DNA of 64,000 bases from VXRJ01 sp965246995 (GCA_965246995.1 OZ252008.1:434001-498000); one strand, 5' to 3'; shown: positions 43,779 through 52,960, counted from the first letter of the stretch. Program-made: numbers and translations. Notes: generated by a model from the letters alone, not told the origin.

Positions 43779-45215
43779 GTGCCACGGCAACGTCCCCGGA
43801 CGGAACAGGATCCCCGCGATTCCCGCATTGAGGAACAAGAGCGAGAGATCGCACGACTGCGCGAGGAGTTGACGCGGGTCGAGGGTGACCGGGATCGGTG
43901 GAAGCGCCGCAGTGAACACCTCAAGCAGCAACTCGACGCGGCGCGGCGGGCAGGATTCCGGCAGGCGGCTCCCTTCGCCAAGGACCGGCCCCAAGGTCGC
44001 GGCGGACGACCCGGCCGGCGCGCAGGTGCGCACTACGGCCGGCAGGCGTGCCGCCCGCGTCCGCCGCAGGTTGACGAGACCTGCCGAGCGCCGGTGGCTG
44101 CCGCGTGTCCGGACTGCGGCGGCGCCGTCGAGCTGTCCCGGGTGGCGACGCAATATCAGGAAGATCTCCCGGTGGTGCGCCCCATCGTGCGGCGCTTCGA
44201 CATCGAGGTCGGCCACTGCTCGCAGTGTCGGCGTCGCGTCCAGGGCCGCCACCGGCTGCAAACCTCCGACGCGCTGGGAGCGGCCAGCGTGCAACTCGGT
44301 CCCGAAGTCGTCGCGCTGGTCGTGCGGCTGCACACGCACCTGGGTGTGCCGCTGGCGAAGGTCGCGCACCTGCTCCGGACCCAGTTCGGCCTGACCGTCA
44401 CACCGGGAGGCCTCGCGCAGGTGCTGCATCGCACGGCTCGCCAAGCCGCGCCGACCTACACCGCACTGTGCCAGCAGGTGCGGGAATCTCCCGTGGTCAC
44501 GCCGGATGAAACCGGCTGGCGCGTCGGCGCCATGCGCCACTGGCTGTGGGCCTTCGCCACGCCCCAGACGACGGTCTACGCGATTCGCTCCGGCCGCGGG
44601 TTCGACGACGCGGCAACGGTCCTGGGAACCGACTTCGCCGGCGTGCTCGTGCGCGACGGGTGGGCGCCGTATCGCCGCTTCACCCACGCGCTGCACCAGT
44701 CGTGTCTGGCTCACTTGATCCGGCGAGCGCGGCAACTCCGAACCGATCATCCGCGCAGCCCGTGGGCCGCCCGGGTGCAAGCCGTCCTGCAGGCCGCTCT
44801 CAAGCTGCGCGACCGCCGCGACGCCGGGCTTCTGAGCGACCACGGCCTGGCAACCGCTCGCGGCCGACTGCTCGCCCAACTCGGTCGGCTGATCGACAAA
44901 TCTCCGACGCTGGACGCCGCCGACCGCTTCGCCGCCCATCTGGACCGCGAATTCGCCGCGACGTTCGCCTTCCTGTGGGACCCGTCGATCGACGCCACCA
45001 ACTGGCGCGCCGAACAGGCCATCCGACCCGCGGTGGTCACCCGCAAAGTCTGTGGCGGTAATCGTACCCGCCACGGCGCCGACACCCAGCAGGTGCTTGC
45101 CAGCGTCGTGCGCACCGCCTACCAGCGTCAACTCGACCTCGCCCCTCTGATCATCACGATGCTTCGCTCTTCCAGCCCCGTCGTTCCCGACACGCTCCAA
45201 CGGTCGCCCCCGTAG
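43779..45215 (+). CDS. IS66-family transposase (TnpC)
   Basis: A 478-residue single-frame transposase: N-terminal leucine-zipper-like region (IARLREELTRVEGDRDRWKR), the zinc-binding block PDCGGAVELSRVATQYQEDL with the later CSQCRRRV, SPVVTPDETGWRVGAMRHWL (first Asp), GVLVRDGWAPYRRFTHALHQ with CLAHLIRRA, and IDATNWRAEQAIRPAVVTRK (terminal Glu). TnpA and TnpB of the classical IS66 are absent, as in ISBst12-like single-gene members. Its exact ends were not found. Confidence 0.9.
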   Translation: MPRQRPRTEQDPRDSRIEEQEREIARLREELTRVEGDRDRWKRRSEHLKQQLDAARRAGFRQAAPFAKDRPQGRGGRPGRRAGAHYGRQACRPRPPQVDETCRAPVAAACPDCGGAVELSRVATQYQEDLPVVRPIVRRFDIEVGHCSQCRRRVQGRHRLQTSDALGAASVQLGPEVVALVVRLHTHLGVPLAKVAHLLRTQFGLTVTPGGLAQVLHRTARQAAPTYTALCQQVRESPVVTPDETGWRVGAMRHWLWAFATPQTTVYAIRSGRGFDDAATVLGTDFAGVLVRDGWAPYRRFTHALHQSCLAHLIRRARQLRTDHPRSPWAARVQAVLQAALKLRDRRDAGLLSDHGLATARGRLLAQLGRLIDKSPTLDAADRFAAHLDREFAATFAFLWDPSIDATNWRAEQAIRPAVVTRKVCGGNRTRHGADTQQVLASVVRTAYQRQLDLAPLIITMLRSSSPVVPDTLQRSPP

Positions 45216-45587
45216 ATCAACGCGCGGTCCTTCCGATCCGAAACCACGTCAGTAGAACAGCGCCGCTGTCAGTATGCCTCCGCGTGGCTGTTGAGGAAGA
45301 ACTCGGCACCTACGTCCGCGCTCGTCGAATCACCCCGGTAAACAAAGACTTCCGCTGCTGAATGGCGGGAACCGCTATTCGACAAGACGCAGCTGCGCGG
45401 GTGGGATACGTGGGGGTGAAGGCGAGACAACTAACGCACCCTTGGCCCTCGTCTACGCTATCGCTCACGATCTCAGCTGGAGTCGGCGGGTACGATCTTT
45501 TTGAGGCAGGCGGGTAACATTCTCAAATGAGGCAACACGAGCGGCCAAAGTAGTTGACGCTGAACACTCTCCCGGATTGACGAGCTC
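45216..45587. other. Intergenic stretch without recognisable genes
   Basis: Probably includes the right end of the IS66 element. No convincing frame, RNA or dyad was seen. Confidence 0.4.
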
Positions 45588-46360
45588 ATGGATGCTGAGC
45601 CCGGCGGCGCGGATGGTCAGGAACTCGATGCGCTTGCCGACTCGTCGAGCTGTACGAATGTAAGAACGAGCCGATGGGTTATCCGGACCCTGTCGCCGCG
45701 ATCGGGTTCCGCATGGAGCAGGCGAGACTCAGCCCGCGTGACCTGATCCCGTTCATCGGCAGCCGTGCGAAGGTCTCGGAGGTTCTTTCCGGCAAGCGGT
45801 CCATCACGATGCCGATGGCGCGCGCGCTGCACGAGCATCTCGGCATTCCGGTCGACGTGCTGCTTTCGCCGGCCCGCTCGGTGCTCTACCGCAAGAACGA
45901 CCATCTGCGCGCGAACGCCAAGATGAACGGCTGAGCTGGGCGGAGACCGGCCCGAAGCTCGCGCAGGAGTTTCTGGCGAAACACGGCATCCCGCTCGTGA
46001 TCGAGAGGCATCTCCCAAAGATGTATCTCGATGGTGCCGCGCTCCAGCTCGACACCACATGGACCGCGGCCAGGGATGCACATTCGTCGACGATCTGACG
46101 CTGCGCGCGGTAGTTGGGGGGCGGGAAGATCCGAGGGAGGAGCAGGCCGACGAATGGGCAGAGGCGGCCCTCATCCCGAGGGCGATCTGGGACACAAGCG
46201 CGGTTCGAGACCGCCCGACGCCAATGGCCGTGATGAATCTGGCAACTGCAATGCAGGTGCATCCGGCGATCGTCGCGGGCAGGATCCGTTACGAACAGCG
46301 GAACTATCGACTGCTGTCCCAATTCGTCGGGACCGGCGAGGTCCGTCGGCAATTCGGGGT
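45588..46360 (+). pseudogene. HigA-type XRE regulator fused to an M78 (ImmA/IrrE) peptidase, heavily decayed
   Basis: Pieces in successive frames rebuild one gene. DAEPGGADGQELDALAD starts at 45588; after a shift LVELYECKNEPMGYPDPVAA leads into the HTH region FRMEQARLSPRDLIPFIGSR and VSEVLSGKRSITMPMARALH. After another shift LSWAETGPKLAQEFLAKHGI PLVIERHLPKMYLDGAAL gives the front of the peptidase domain, and FVDDLTLRAVVGGREDPREE QADEWAEAALIP with IVAGRIRYEQRNYRLLSQFV its end. The zinc-binding HExxH region between them is deleted. Intact relatives regulate toxin modules or stress genes by cleavage. Confidence 0.6.
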
Positions 46361-46362
46361 CA

Positions 46363-46431
46363 CTGCAGCGGCGTCGCCGTGTCATTGGCCCAGACGCCCT
46401 GAAGATCGGACCGACACCGCCACTCCCACCA
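46363..46431. repeat. Deleted copy of the 5' part of the secreted-protein gene at 49262-50305
   Basis: The 47 bases from 46363 match 50111-50157 almost exactly, and the next ~20 bases match 50238-50258, so the copy lacks the 80 bp between. It is oriented as the minus-strand gene and carries no frame of its own. Confidence 0.7.
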
Positions 46432-46469
46432 AATTGACTGGGGTGAACGTCATCGGCGTAGACGGCTAC

Positions 46470-46487
46470 ATGATACACGTGTATCAT
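46470..46487. promoter_or_regulatory. 18-bp perfect palindrome, operator of the second higBA operon
   Basis: ATGATACACGTGTATCAT ends 16 bp before the higB start. The overlapping TATCATATAGAT could contain the -10. HigA dimers bind such palindromes to repress the operon. Confidence 0.7.
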
Positions 46488-46503
46488 ATAGATCGTCGAT
46501 TGC

Positions 46504-46794
46504 ATGGTTCAATCCTTCGCCGATGAGACTGCTGCCGACCTGTTCCGCGAACGCAACACGCGCCACGCTCGCCGCCTGCCGCGAGGCCTATGGCGTGTGG
46601 CTCAGCGCAAACTCAAAGCCTTGGATGTGGCGGCACGACTCGACGACCTCCGAATCCCGGCCGGCAATCGATTGGAGCGCCTCAAGGGAACGCGGTCCGC
46701 GCAGCACAGCGTTCGGATCAACGATCAGTATCGCGTGACGTTTCGGTGGGAGAACGGCCATGCCTACGAGGTTGGAATCGAAGACTATCACTAG
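46504..46794 (+). CDS. higB: HigB-type (RelE fold) toxin, second locus
   Basis: A 96-residue protein with the full HigB pattern: ADETAADLFRERNTRHARRL, ALDVAARLDDLRIPAGNRLE, and the ending RINDQYRVTFRWENGHAYEV GIEDYH. It is a mRNA interferase activated on the ribosome. It is about as distant from the first HigB (26.3 kb) as unrelated family members are, so it is not a recent duplicate. The antitoxin gene overlaps its 3' end. Confidence 0.93.
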   Translation: MVQSFADETAADLFRERNTRHARRLPRGLWRVAQRKLKALDVAARLDDLRIPAGNRLERLKGTRSAQHSVRINDQYRVTFRWENGHAYEVGIEDYH

Positions 46795-47062
46795 AGACCC
46801 GAACTGGACCGGACCTGCCATCTCCCCCGGCGAGATGCTGCTCGAGGAATTCCTCAAGCCGCTCGGCCTCCGGCAGGCTCAAGCCGCCGAGCGGTTGGGG
46901 ATCTCCGCGAACCGTCTCAACGAAGTCGTGCTCGGCAAGCGTCGAATCACGGCGGACACCGCGGTGCGCCTCTCGGGGCTGTTGAAGACCTCACCACAGT
47001 TCTGGATGCGCCTTCAGGCCGACTGGGATCTACATCGGGCAGCACGACGCGCTGCTTCGTAG
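46760..47062 (+). CDS. higA: HigA-type XRE antitoxin, second locus
   Basis: A 100-residue HTH protein: PAISPGEMLLEEFLKPLGLR, QAQAAERLGISANRLNEVVL, GKRRITADTAVRLSGLLKTS PQFWMRLQADWDL is the standard HigA. The ATG at 46760 overlaps the toxin by 35 bp; an internal start is possible but would remove the conserved start of the domain only slightly. It should repress through the palindrome at 46470-46487. Confidence 0.92.
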   Translation: MPTRLESKTITRDPNWTGPAISPGEMLLEEFLKPLGLRQAQAAERLGISANRLNEVVLGKRRITADTAVRLSGLLKTSPQFWMRLQADWDLHRAARRAAS

Positions 47063-47095
47063 GTGCGACCGGTCACCCAACAACCCCACCTGTGG

Positions 47096-47690
47096 TCACG
47101 CCCACTGGGCGAGAGCTTCCGGCGTCCCCAGCGGCACGGCGCGCGCGTCGTCGCGCAACGGATAGGTGTTCGGAGCCCGACAGAAGATCGACAGCGAGCG
47201 GACCGAGCCGGGTGGCAGTTCACGTACGAGCCGGCGCAGCGCCGCCGCGCGCACGAAGCGCTCGAAGTCGCGCAGGCTGGTGACCTGCAGGAGCTGGCGC
47301 AGGTCACGTTCCAGGTACGTCGCTACGTATGATCGGAAGAACCCCTCCGCGTCGATGTCGCGGTTTTCGTACAACTCCGGGAAACCACCGCGCACAAGAA
47401 ACTGCTCGGCGGTCAGATCGGGGTAGGCCCCCTTTGCCTCGGCGAACGAGAGCGGTTCCAGCTCGATGACGGCGGCGCGGCCAGCCAGCGAATCCGAGAC
47501 CGACTCCATCAAGCCGAGCGGCTGGGATCCGGTCAGGAGGAAGGCGCCGTAGCGCCCGCGCTCGCGATCGACGGCCGCCTTCAAATGGCGAAAGAGGCCG
47601 GGCGCGTATTGCACCTCGTCCAGGATGACGGGCGGCGGGTGCCGCCCGCATCGTGCATATTCTACGAGGGAATCCCACGATTTGCATGAT
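47096..47690 (-). pseudogene. AAA_14/DUF4143 ATPase, internal fragment
   Basis: The frame reads PPPVILDEVQYAPGLFRHLK (Walker B), GAFLLTGSQPLGLMESVSDS (sensor), AAVIELEPLSFAEAKGAYPD, FLVRGGFPELYENRDIDAEG and SYVATYLERDLRQLLQVTSL, the standard core of DUF4143-type ATPases. The Walker A part is missing at the 5' side, where the parE remnant abuts, and the C-terminal DUF4143 half is replaced by unrelated codons. Confidence 0.75.
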
Positions 47691-47697
47691 CTGGTAA

Positions 47698-47924
47698 TCA
47701 GACTCGCCGTCGCCATGTCCTCGGGTCTCGAGATTGGTGCACGACGGCGACGACCCCGATCCACTCGGAAGGATCCGGTAGAAGACCGAGAATGGGAACT
47801 TTCGCACCAGAGCGCGGCGGACGGTCGACTCCACGGTCCGGTACAGCTCAGGTCGCGCTGAGATCCTGCACCGCAGCAGACGTCAGCCGGACAGGCAGGG
47901 TCACGTCCTGTCGGAGAAGACGCG
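47698..47924 (-). pseudogene. ParE-type toxin remnant with the last codons of its antitoxin
   Basis: The first ~20 bp encode the antitoxin ending RVFSDRT; a GTG at 47904 overlapping its stop starts VTLPVRLTSAAVQDLSA. After an internal deletion and frame changes come YRTVESTVRRALVRKFPFSV FYRILPSG and then GVVAVVHQSRDPRTWRRRV with TGA at 47698-47700, the typical ParE C-terminus. Bases 47874-47924 are the same (one mismatch) as 20525-20575. Confidence 0.65.
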
Positions 47925-47946
47925 CTCCCCGCGGGCCTCCGGGCTC

Positions 47947-49332
47947 TCAGTCGGTCGGCCGAATCACGCCGTGCGCCCGGCCGAACCAGTAGCCGAGCAG
48001 GTAGTCGAGGCCATTCGTCTCGAAGGGCGCGGCCGCGAGTCGGTCGCCGCCCCGGCGGTACGGGTTGTGGACGAGAAAGCTCCAGGTTCTGCCGCGCTGC
48101 GCGATAGGCAAAGGCCCGTCGGCCTCCCGGGGGAGGACCGGGTCCGGCGTGAACGAGAACCCGAAGCGGCGCGAGTAGGCCGCGATGGTGTCGGGGTTCC
48201 ACTTCATGTCGAGCGGCATCCGGCGCAGCGTGTCGAGCGCCGCCGCGTCGTGCGACCCGTTGCCGGTCCAGTGTCGGTGGAGAAACGTAGCCAGGGGATT
48301 CGCCTCGACGTCGATGCCCGGGTGGGTACCGCCGCGGAACCAGCGCTCCGCCGCCCGCTCGTAGTGCCCGCGGACGGTGGAATCCTGCTCGAGTTCCAGT
48401 AGCGGGTAGAGGGCGAGGGCAATCAGCACGTCGTCCGAGTGGTTCGCCTCGCGCGGTGGTCGATCGAGTCTCGCCCCCTCGCCGATGCGGGCGTACCCCA
48501 TGGCGAGCAGCCGCGCGTACTCCCGGCCGAACCGCGGCAGCCCGGTCAGGGCCTCGGCCACCTTCACCATCTGCAGCATCAGCAGCGCGTTCATCGGCTC
48601 CTCGCCGGCGACGTAGGTCGGGTCGTAGCGCCCCCACCGGGTCGGCCGGCCGTCGTAGCCGATGATCCGCAGGCCGTTGCCGACGACCGCGTCGACCACC
48701 TCGGCGGCGGTGGCGCCGAGCGCCCTCCGCTCGGCGGCGTCGGCGATACGGGTTCCGTACACATAGAGGCCGAACATCATGGCGTCGACCTGATCGGAGC
48801 TGACGTTGCCGCGCCAGCGGCGGCGGCCGTCCGCGCTCACCCGCCAGATCCCGTCGTCGAGCCACGGCTCGTCGACGGGCGCCGACGCCCGCGCCGGCAG
48901 GCCGGGACGCCCCGTCACCGCCACCAGATGGCGGAGGGCCGAGCCGGCCGCCCGCGCCCGCGCGGCCGCCTCCGGCTCGCCGGTGGCGAGGTAGCGCCAC
49001 GTCTGGGTCGCACAGTACAGACCGGTCATGTACGCCGTATCGGACATGTTGTAGGTGACGTGCGGGTGATCGGCCGTGGGCAGCCGTCGCCGCACCCGCA
49101 CCTGGCCGTCCGCGGCCAGGAACCGCTCGGCGAGGTCGACCTCGAAGAGCCGGGCCTTCGCGGCCAGCGTCAGATCGTCGCTCGCGTGCAGCAGGGCCAG
49201 GGCGCAGACTGCAGCCGGAATGGCTAGCAGGCGCGTGCAGAGGCGGCCGAGACGCCTACTTCTACCTCGCCTCCGCTGCGCGGGTGGAACGCAGCGAAAG
49301 TTCGGCCGCGTAGTTTCCCTCGTGGCAGGCAT
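47947..49332 (-). CDS. Secreted protein with alpha-helical repeats, function unknown
   Basis: The product has a hydrophobic N-terminal segment RLLAIPAAVCALALLHAS preceded by many arginines, consistent with export. The body contains helix pairs with conserved-looking loops (HVTYNMSDTAYMTGLYCATQ, GNVSSDQVDAMMFGLYVYGT, REANHSDDVLIALALYPLLE, FSFTPDPVLPREADGPLPIA) and the ending FETNGLDYLLGYWFGRAHGV, an alpha/alpha-barrel-like pattern comparable with the protein at 18.6-20.5 kb but without obvious sequence identity. The start is uncertain: 49332 overlaps the upstream gene by ~70 bp, and a longer frame reaches 49413. No family signature is recognised. Confidence 0.6.
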   Translation of the reverse strand: MPATRETTRPNFRCVPPAQRRRGRSRRLGRLCTRLLAIPAAVCALALLHASDDLTLAAKARLFEVDLAERFLAADGQVRVRRRLPTADHPHVTYNMSDTAYMTGLYCATQTWRYLATGEPEAAARARAAGSALRHLVAVTGRPGLPARASAPVDEPWLDDGIWRVSADGRRRWRGNVSSDQVDAMMFGLYVYGTRIADAAERRALGATAAEVVDAVVGNGLRIIGYDGRPTRWGRYDPTYVAGEEPMNALLMLQMVKVAEALTGLPRFGREYARLLAMGYARIGEGARLDRPPREANHSDDVLIALALYPLLELEQDSTVRGHYERAAERWFRGGTHPGIDVEANPLATFLHRHWTGNGSHDAAALDTLRRMPLDMKWNPDTIAAYSRRFGFSFTPDPVLPREADGPLPIAQRGRTWSFLVHNPYRRGGDRLAAAPFETNGLDYLLGYWFGRAHGVIRPTD

Positions 49333-50305
49333 ACTCGTAGATGACTCCTGTGCCGGGGGCCGGTCGCAAGAAGATACGCGCGGTCCAGGGTTGCGTCCAG
49401 GTTGACGGGTCATCCAGCGTGAGCTCGTACTGCAGCATCTCGGGTCCGACGCGGCTGAACCGCTCGGTCACCCGAACGTCGGGCGTCGAACCGTTCACTC
49501 CGCGCGACAGATTCGCGGTGTCCACGACCAGGGTATCTCCCTCCCAGTGCCCGCGCGAGCTGCCCATGACGCTCGGCGCCCCGACCTGGTCCGGCGTCGC
49601 GTCGTCAATCGGAATCAGCCGGGTTTCGTGATGCATCTCGAGCTGAATCGCGACGTAGTCCGTGGTCTGGAAGATCTGGTAGTTGCTGTTGTAGCCACGT
49701 CCGCTCAGCAACGGGCTGCCGCCTCGACAGCGGACCCCTGGGTCCAGCCGGTCCAGCTCTTCGGCAACCGTCTCCGGCCCATCGGGCGATCCGGTGCGCC
49801 GAGCCTCCCGCTGGCGCATCCTGCGCTCCTCCGCCTCGGCCGACGGCGGCGGCAAGCGCCCGTTCGGAGGATCGATGATCAGGGACGTGCGATTGTCGAG
49901 CCAGCGGTGACCCATCCACTGCTGACCGTAGCTGTAAAACGGATATCTCGCGGCCGGCGGCTGGCCCTCCAGTGAGGCCAGCGCCTTGAGAAACACCTGG
50001 TCGCCGAACAGCGCGTCGTCCGCGGCGCCGAGAATTTCCGCCGCGTGCGTCTGCAGCGCCGCCACTTCCTCATCGGTAAGCGTCGCTCGGTCAGCCAGTG
50101 CGTCCGGCCGCTGCAGCGGCGTCGCCGTGTCATTGGCCCAGACGCCCTGAAGATCGGGCCGACCGTCAGCCAGACGCGACACCTGCCACCCGTCCGGCGC
50201 CGCGGTCGAGACTATCGTGACGGACCTCGGATGCTGGGCCGACACCGCCACTCCCACCAGAGCTGCGACCACCGTTACGAACGCCGCGATACATTGCCTG
50301 CCCAT
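49262..50305 (-). CDS. Secreted protein of the 'RPDLQGVW / YACHEGNY' family
   Basis: The ATG at 50305 has GGAGGAG 7-8 nt upstream and gives a signal peptide ending VAVSAQ. The mature protein has the family blocks RLADGRPDLQGVWANDTATP, RTSLIIDPPNGRLPPPSAEA, QLEMHHETRLIPIDDATPDQ, SSRGHWEGDTLVVDTANLSR, FSRVGPEMLQYELTLDDPST WTQPW and VIYEYACHEGNYAAEL. Proteins with these blocks are abundant in Acidobacteriota and related assemblies; the beta-rich fold and the conserved acidic/His positions suggest binding or enzyme activity, but the function is not established. A second, broken member lies directly upstream. Confidence 0.75.
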   Translation of the reverse strand: MGRQCIAAFVTVVAALVGVAVSAQHPRSVTIVSTAAPDGWQVSRLADGRPDLQGVWANDTATPLQRPDALADRATLTDEEVAALQTHAAEILGAADDALFGDQVFLKALASLEGQPPAARYPFYSYGQQWMGHRWLDNRTSLIIDPPNGRLPPPSAEAEERRMRQREARRTGSPDGPETVAEELDRLDPGVRCRGGSPLLSGRGYNSNYQIFQTTDYVAIQLEMHHETRLIPIDDATPDQVGAPSVMGSSRGHWEGDTLVVDTANLSRGVNGSTPDVRVTERFSRVGPEMLQYELTLDDPSTWTQPWTARIFLRPAPGTGVIYEYACHEGNYAAELSLRSTRAAEAR

Positions 50306-50345
50306 CTCGTCACTCCTCCGTGAGCCTACCGTGCATGGCCATGGC

Positions 50346-51332
50346 CTACGGCGCCCGTTTCGCGGCGGCCTCCAGGGCGCGTTCACCGGCCAGCACGTTG
50401 GCGATCGAGTAGTTCCCCTCGTGACACGCGTACTCGTAGATGACGTAGCCGGGGGGGCTGGTAAGCGGCAGCTCCACGGTGAAGGGGCGGGTGTAGGTAG
50501 CCGCGTCGTGAATCGTGAAGCGGTAGTCGATGGTGTCGGCGTCGATACGGGTGAACCGCTCGACCGCGCGCAGGTCGCGGGTGCCCGGGAACCCCCGCCA
50601 CGTCGTATCGTCGCGATAAAGCGCGGTCTCGACTACGAGCGTGTCGCCTTCCCAGCGGCCGCGCGAGTCGCCGTTCCACTGACGGATGCGCCCGTCGATC
50701 CGCGGACGCCCGTCCAGCGGCACGACGCGCACGTCGTGGATCATCTCGTTGAGAATGACGACCTGCCCGGGCGCCTGAAAGATCTGATAGGTGTTGTTGT
50801 AGCCGGACGGCACCGGCGGCACGCGCTGGTAGGTCATGCAGCGTTCCTGCAGCGGCCGGTCTTCCCAGGAATCATAGGGGTGGACGCGGCGGTGCTCGCG
50901 TTGCGCCGCCTGCTGCCGCTCGGCCGCGGGCGTCAGGGGCGGCAGCCTTCCGTCGGGCGGGTCCACGATGAGCGACGTGCGCCCGGTGGAGGTGCCCCGA
51001 TCCCACCAGACCTGGTCGTACGCGAGGGCGAGGTCGCGGTCGCTTGTGAGCTCGCCGCGGCGTTCGGACGACGCGCGGGTCGCGTCGGCCAGGTTCTGCT
51101 CCGCCACCTCCTCCGGGGTCAGGAACTCGCGCCCGGCCACGGTCTCCGGCCGCTGCAGCGGCGTGAACGTGGCGTAGGACTAGATGCCCTGCAGGTCCGG
51201 ATCGCCCCAAGGGGTGCGGAGCGTCGTTGAATCCGGCGCCGATGCGGTCTCCTGACCGGCTGCGAGAGCCGGCATCAGCCACGCTGCCGCGACCATCGCC
51301 GCCATCGACCGCACCAACCATTGACGAGTCAT
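50346..51332 (-). pseudogene. Second 'DLQGVW / YACHEGNY' secreted protein, interrupted by a TAG at a conserved Trp
   Basis: From the ATG at 51332 the frame gives a signal peptide (WLVRSMAAMVAAAWLMPALA) and then TPWGDPDLQGI followed by TAG at 51180-51182, where the family has Trp (GVW/GIW). The same frame continues without any further damage: SYATFTPLQRPETVAGREFL, RTSLIVDPPDGRLPPLTPAA, NDMIHDVRVVPLDGRPR-like, SRGRWEGDTLVVETALYRDD and VIYEYACHEGNYSIANVLAG, to the stop at 50346. A single TGG to TAG change explains it. The second part has an internal ATG (51140) but no signal peptide from there. Confidence 0.8.
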
Positions 51333-51610
51333 GTCAACCTCCTCCGTTCGCGAGAGCGGGTGTCCTTGCCTCGCCGCCACTGATCCGCTGCCCTCTATTC
51401 CGTGAGGATATACCGCCGACCTGCTCCTGCCGTCGCTCGAGGCACTGCGGGCCGCCAGCGCGCGCGGACCGGGGTGTTGACTCTGCGACCGGTGGAGCTA
51501 TGCTGTCAGCGAGGTTGTAGGCGTAGCGTGACGGCAGGACGGTGGCGCCGTCCGCGACGGCGGGCGTCAGCGGTGGTCGAACGTCGAGGCAATACGAGGG
51601 GAGTCCACAG

Positions 51611-52960
51611 ATGTCGAAGCTGAATCGGCTCAACCGGCGCGACTTTCTGCGCAGTACCGGCATGACCGCGGTTGCGGGCGCCGTCGGCACGACGGTCCCC
51701 CTGGCGGCGGAAGCCGGCAGTGCGGTTCTGCGGCAGGGAGGCCGTTACGACTTCGACACGATCTACAACCGCATCGGGACCGACTCGTCGAAGTGGGACG
51801 CCCAGATTGCCCGCTACGGCCGCGACAAGATTGACGTCGGCATGGGCACCGCCGACCAGGACTTCCAGATCGCGCCGGCCATCACCCAGGCCCTTCGTGA
51901 CCGCATTGGGCACGAGAACTACGGCTACCTGTCGATGCCGGATTCCTACAAGGAGTCGATCGTCGACTGGAACCAGCGGCGCTACGGGCTCGCCATCGAC
52001 CCCGACACGATTCTGCATTCGGCCGGCGTCCACCCCGGCGTCATCAGCACCCTGCGCGCCTTCTGCCCGCCCGGCAGCAAGGTGATTATGCAGACGCCGG
52101 GCTACAACGGGTTCTACACGGACATCCGGGTCGTTGGCTGCGTCGCCGACGAGAGCCCGCTGCGGCTCGTGAACGGCCGGCACCAAATGGATTTCGAGGA
52201 TCTGGAGCGCCGCATCGACCACGATACCCACGCGCTGATCCTGTGCAACCCGCACAACCCCACCGGCAACGTCTGGTCACGGAGCGACCTGATGACCCTC
52301 GGCGAGATCTGCACCCGGCGGCGCGTCGTGGTGCTCTCCGACGAGATCCACTGCGACTTCGTCTCGAGCGGCCATACCTACACGCCGTACGCCATGCTCG
52401 ACGACGAGGCCATCGTCCGCAACAGCGTCACCTACAAGTCGGTGAGCAAGTCCTTCAACCTGTCCATGCTGAAGTGCGCCCACCTGTTCTCGACCAACCC
52501 CGACTATCTGGACCGGATCCGGGGGGCCGGACAACACCGGGAGTCGATGAACACCCTGGGGATCGTCGCGGCCGAGGCGGCCTACAACGAATGCGAGGAC
52601 TGGCTCGATCAGCTCCTGGAGTACATCGACGGGACCCACGATTTCGTCGAGTCGTACATCCGCTCGAACGTGCCGGGTGTGGAGACCGTCAAGCCGGAGG
52701 GCACCTATCTGGCATGGCTCGACGTCACTGCAGCCATGGCAGCGGCCGGCATGCAGAAGGCGGCGGACGAGGCGGAGGAGGAGACAACCCCGGAGCGGGA
52801 GTTCCAGCGCTACCTGGTGGACCACGCCCACATCCACCTGAACCCGGGGTCCGACTACGGCCTCGGCAGCGCCGGCCGCATGCGGATGAACCTCGCGACG
52901 TCGCGCCAACTGGTCGAACGGGCGCTCGGCAACATGGCGCGGGCGTTGGCGGTCGTCTGA
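51611..52960 (+). CDS. Tat-exported PLP-dependent aminotransferase / C-S lyase (PatB/MalY-like)
   Basis: The ATG at 51611 gives a twin-arginine signal, LNRRDFLRSTGMTAVAGAVG, unusual for a PLP enzyme. The fold-type I domain follows: NYGYLSMPDSYKESIVDWNQ, HPGVISTLRAFCPPGSKVIM, ALILCNPHNPTGNVWSRSDL, VVVLSDEIHCDFVSSGHTYT (Asp that binds the pyridine N) and NSVTYKSVSKSFNLSMLKCA with the Schiff-base Lys in SKSFN. This order and the SDEIHCDF block are typical of PatB/MalY cystathionine beta-lyase-like aminotransferases. Substrate cannot be assigned. It is divergent from the secreted-protein genes on its left. Confidence 0.9.
   Translation: MSKLNRLNRRDFLRSTGMTAVAGAVGTTVPLAAEAGSAVLRQGGRYDFDTIYNRIGTDSSKWDAQIARYGRDKIDVGMGTADQDFQIAPAITQALRDRIGHENYGYLSMPDSYKESIVDWNQRRYGLAIDPDTILHSAGVHPGVISTLRAFCPPGSKVIMQTPGYNGFYTDIRVVGCVADESPLRLVNGRHQMDFEDLERRIDHDTHALILCNPHNPTGNVWSRSDLMTLGEICTRRRVVVLSDEIHCDFVSSGHTYTPYAMLDDEAIVRNSVTYKSVSKSFNLSMLKCAHLFSTNPDYLDRIRGAGQHRESMNTLGIVAAEAAYNECEDWLDQLLEYIDGTHDFVESYIRSNVPGVETVKPEGTYLAWLDVTAAMAAAGMQKAADEAEEETTPEREFQRYLVDHAHIHLNPGSDYGLGSAGRMRMNLATSRQLVERALGNMARALAVV

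Noticed and set aside
43611..45200. Upstream extension of the PH/SHOCT gene to 45200
   Set aside because: The extension is antisense to the IS66 transposase; the start at 43610 has a proper GGAGG site.
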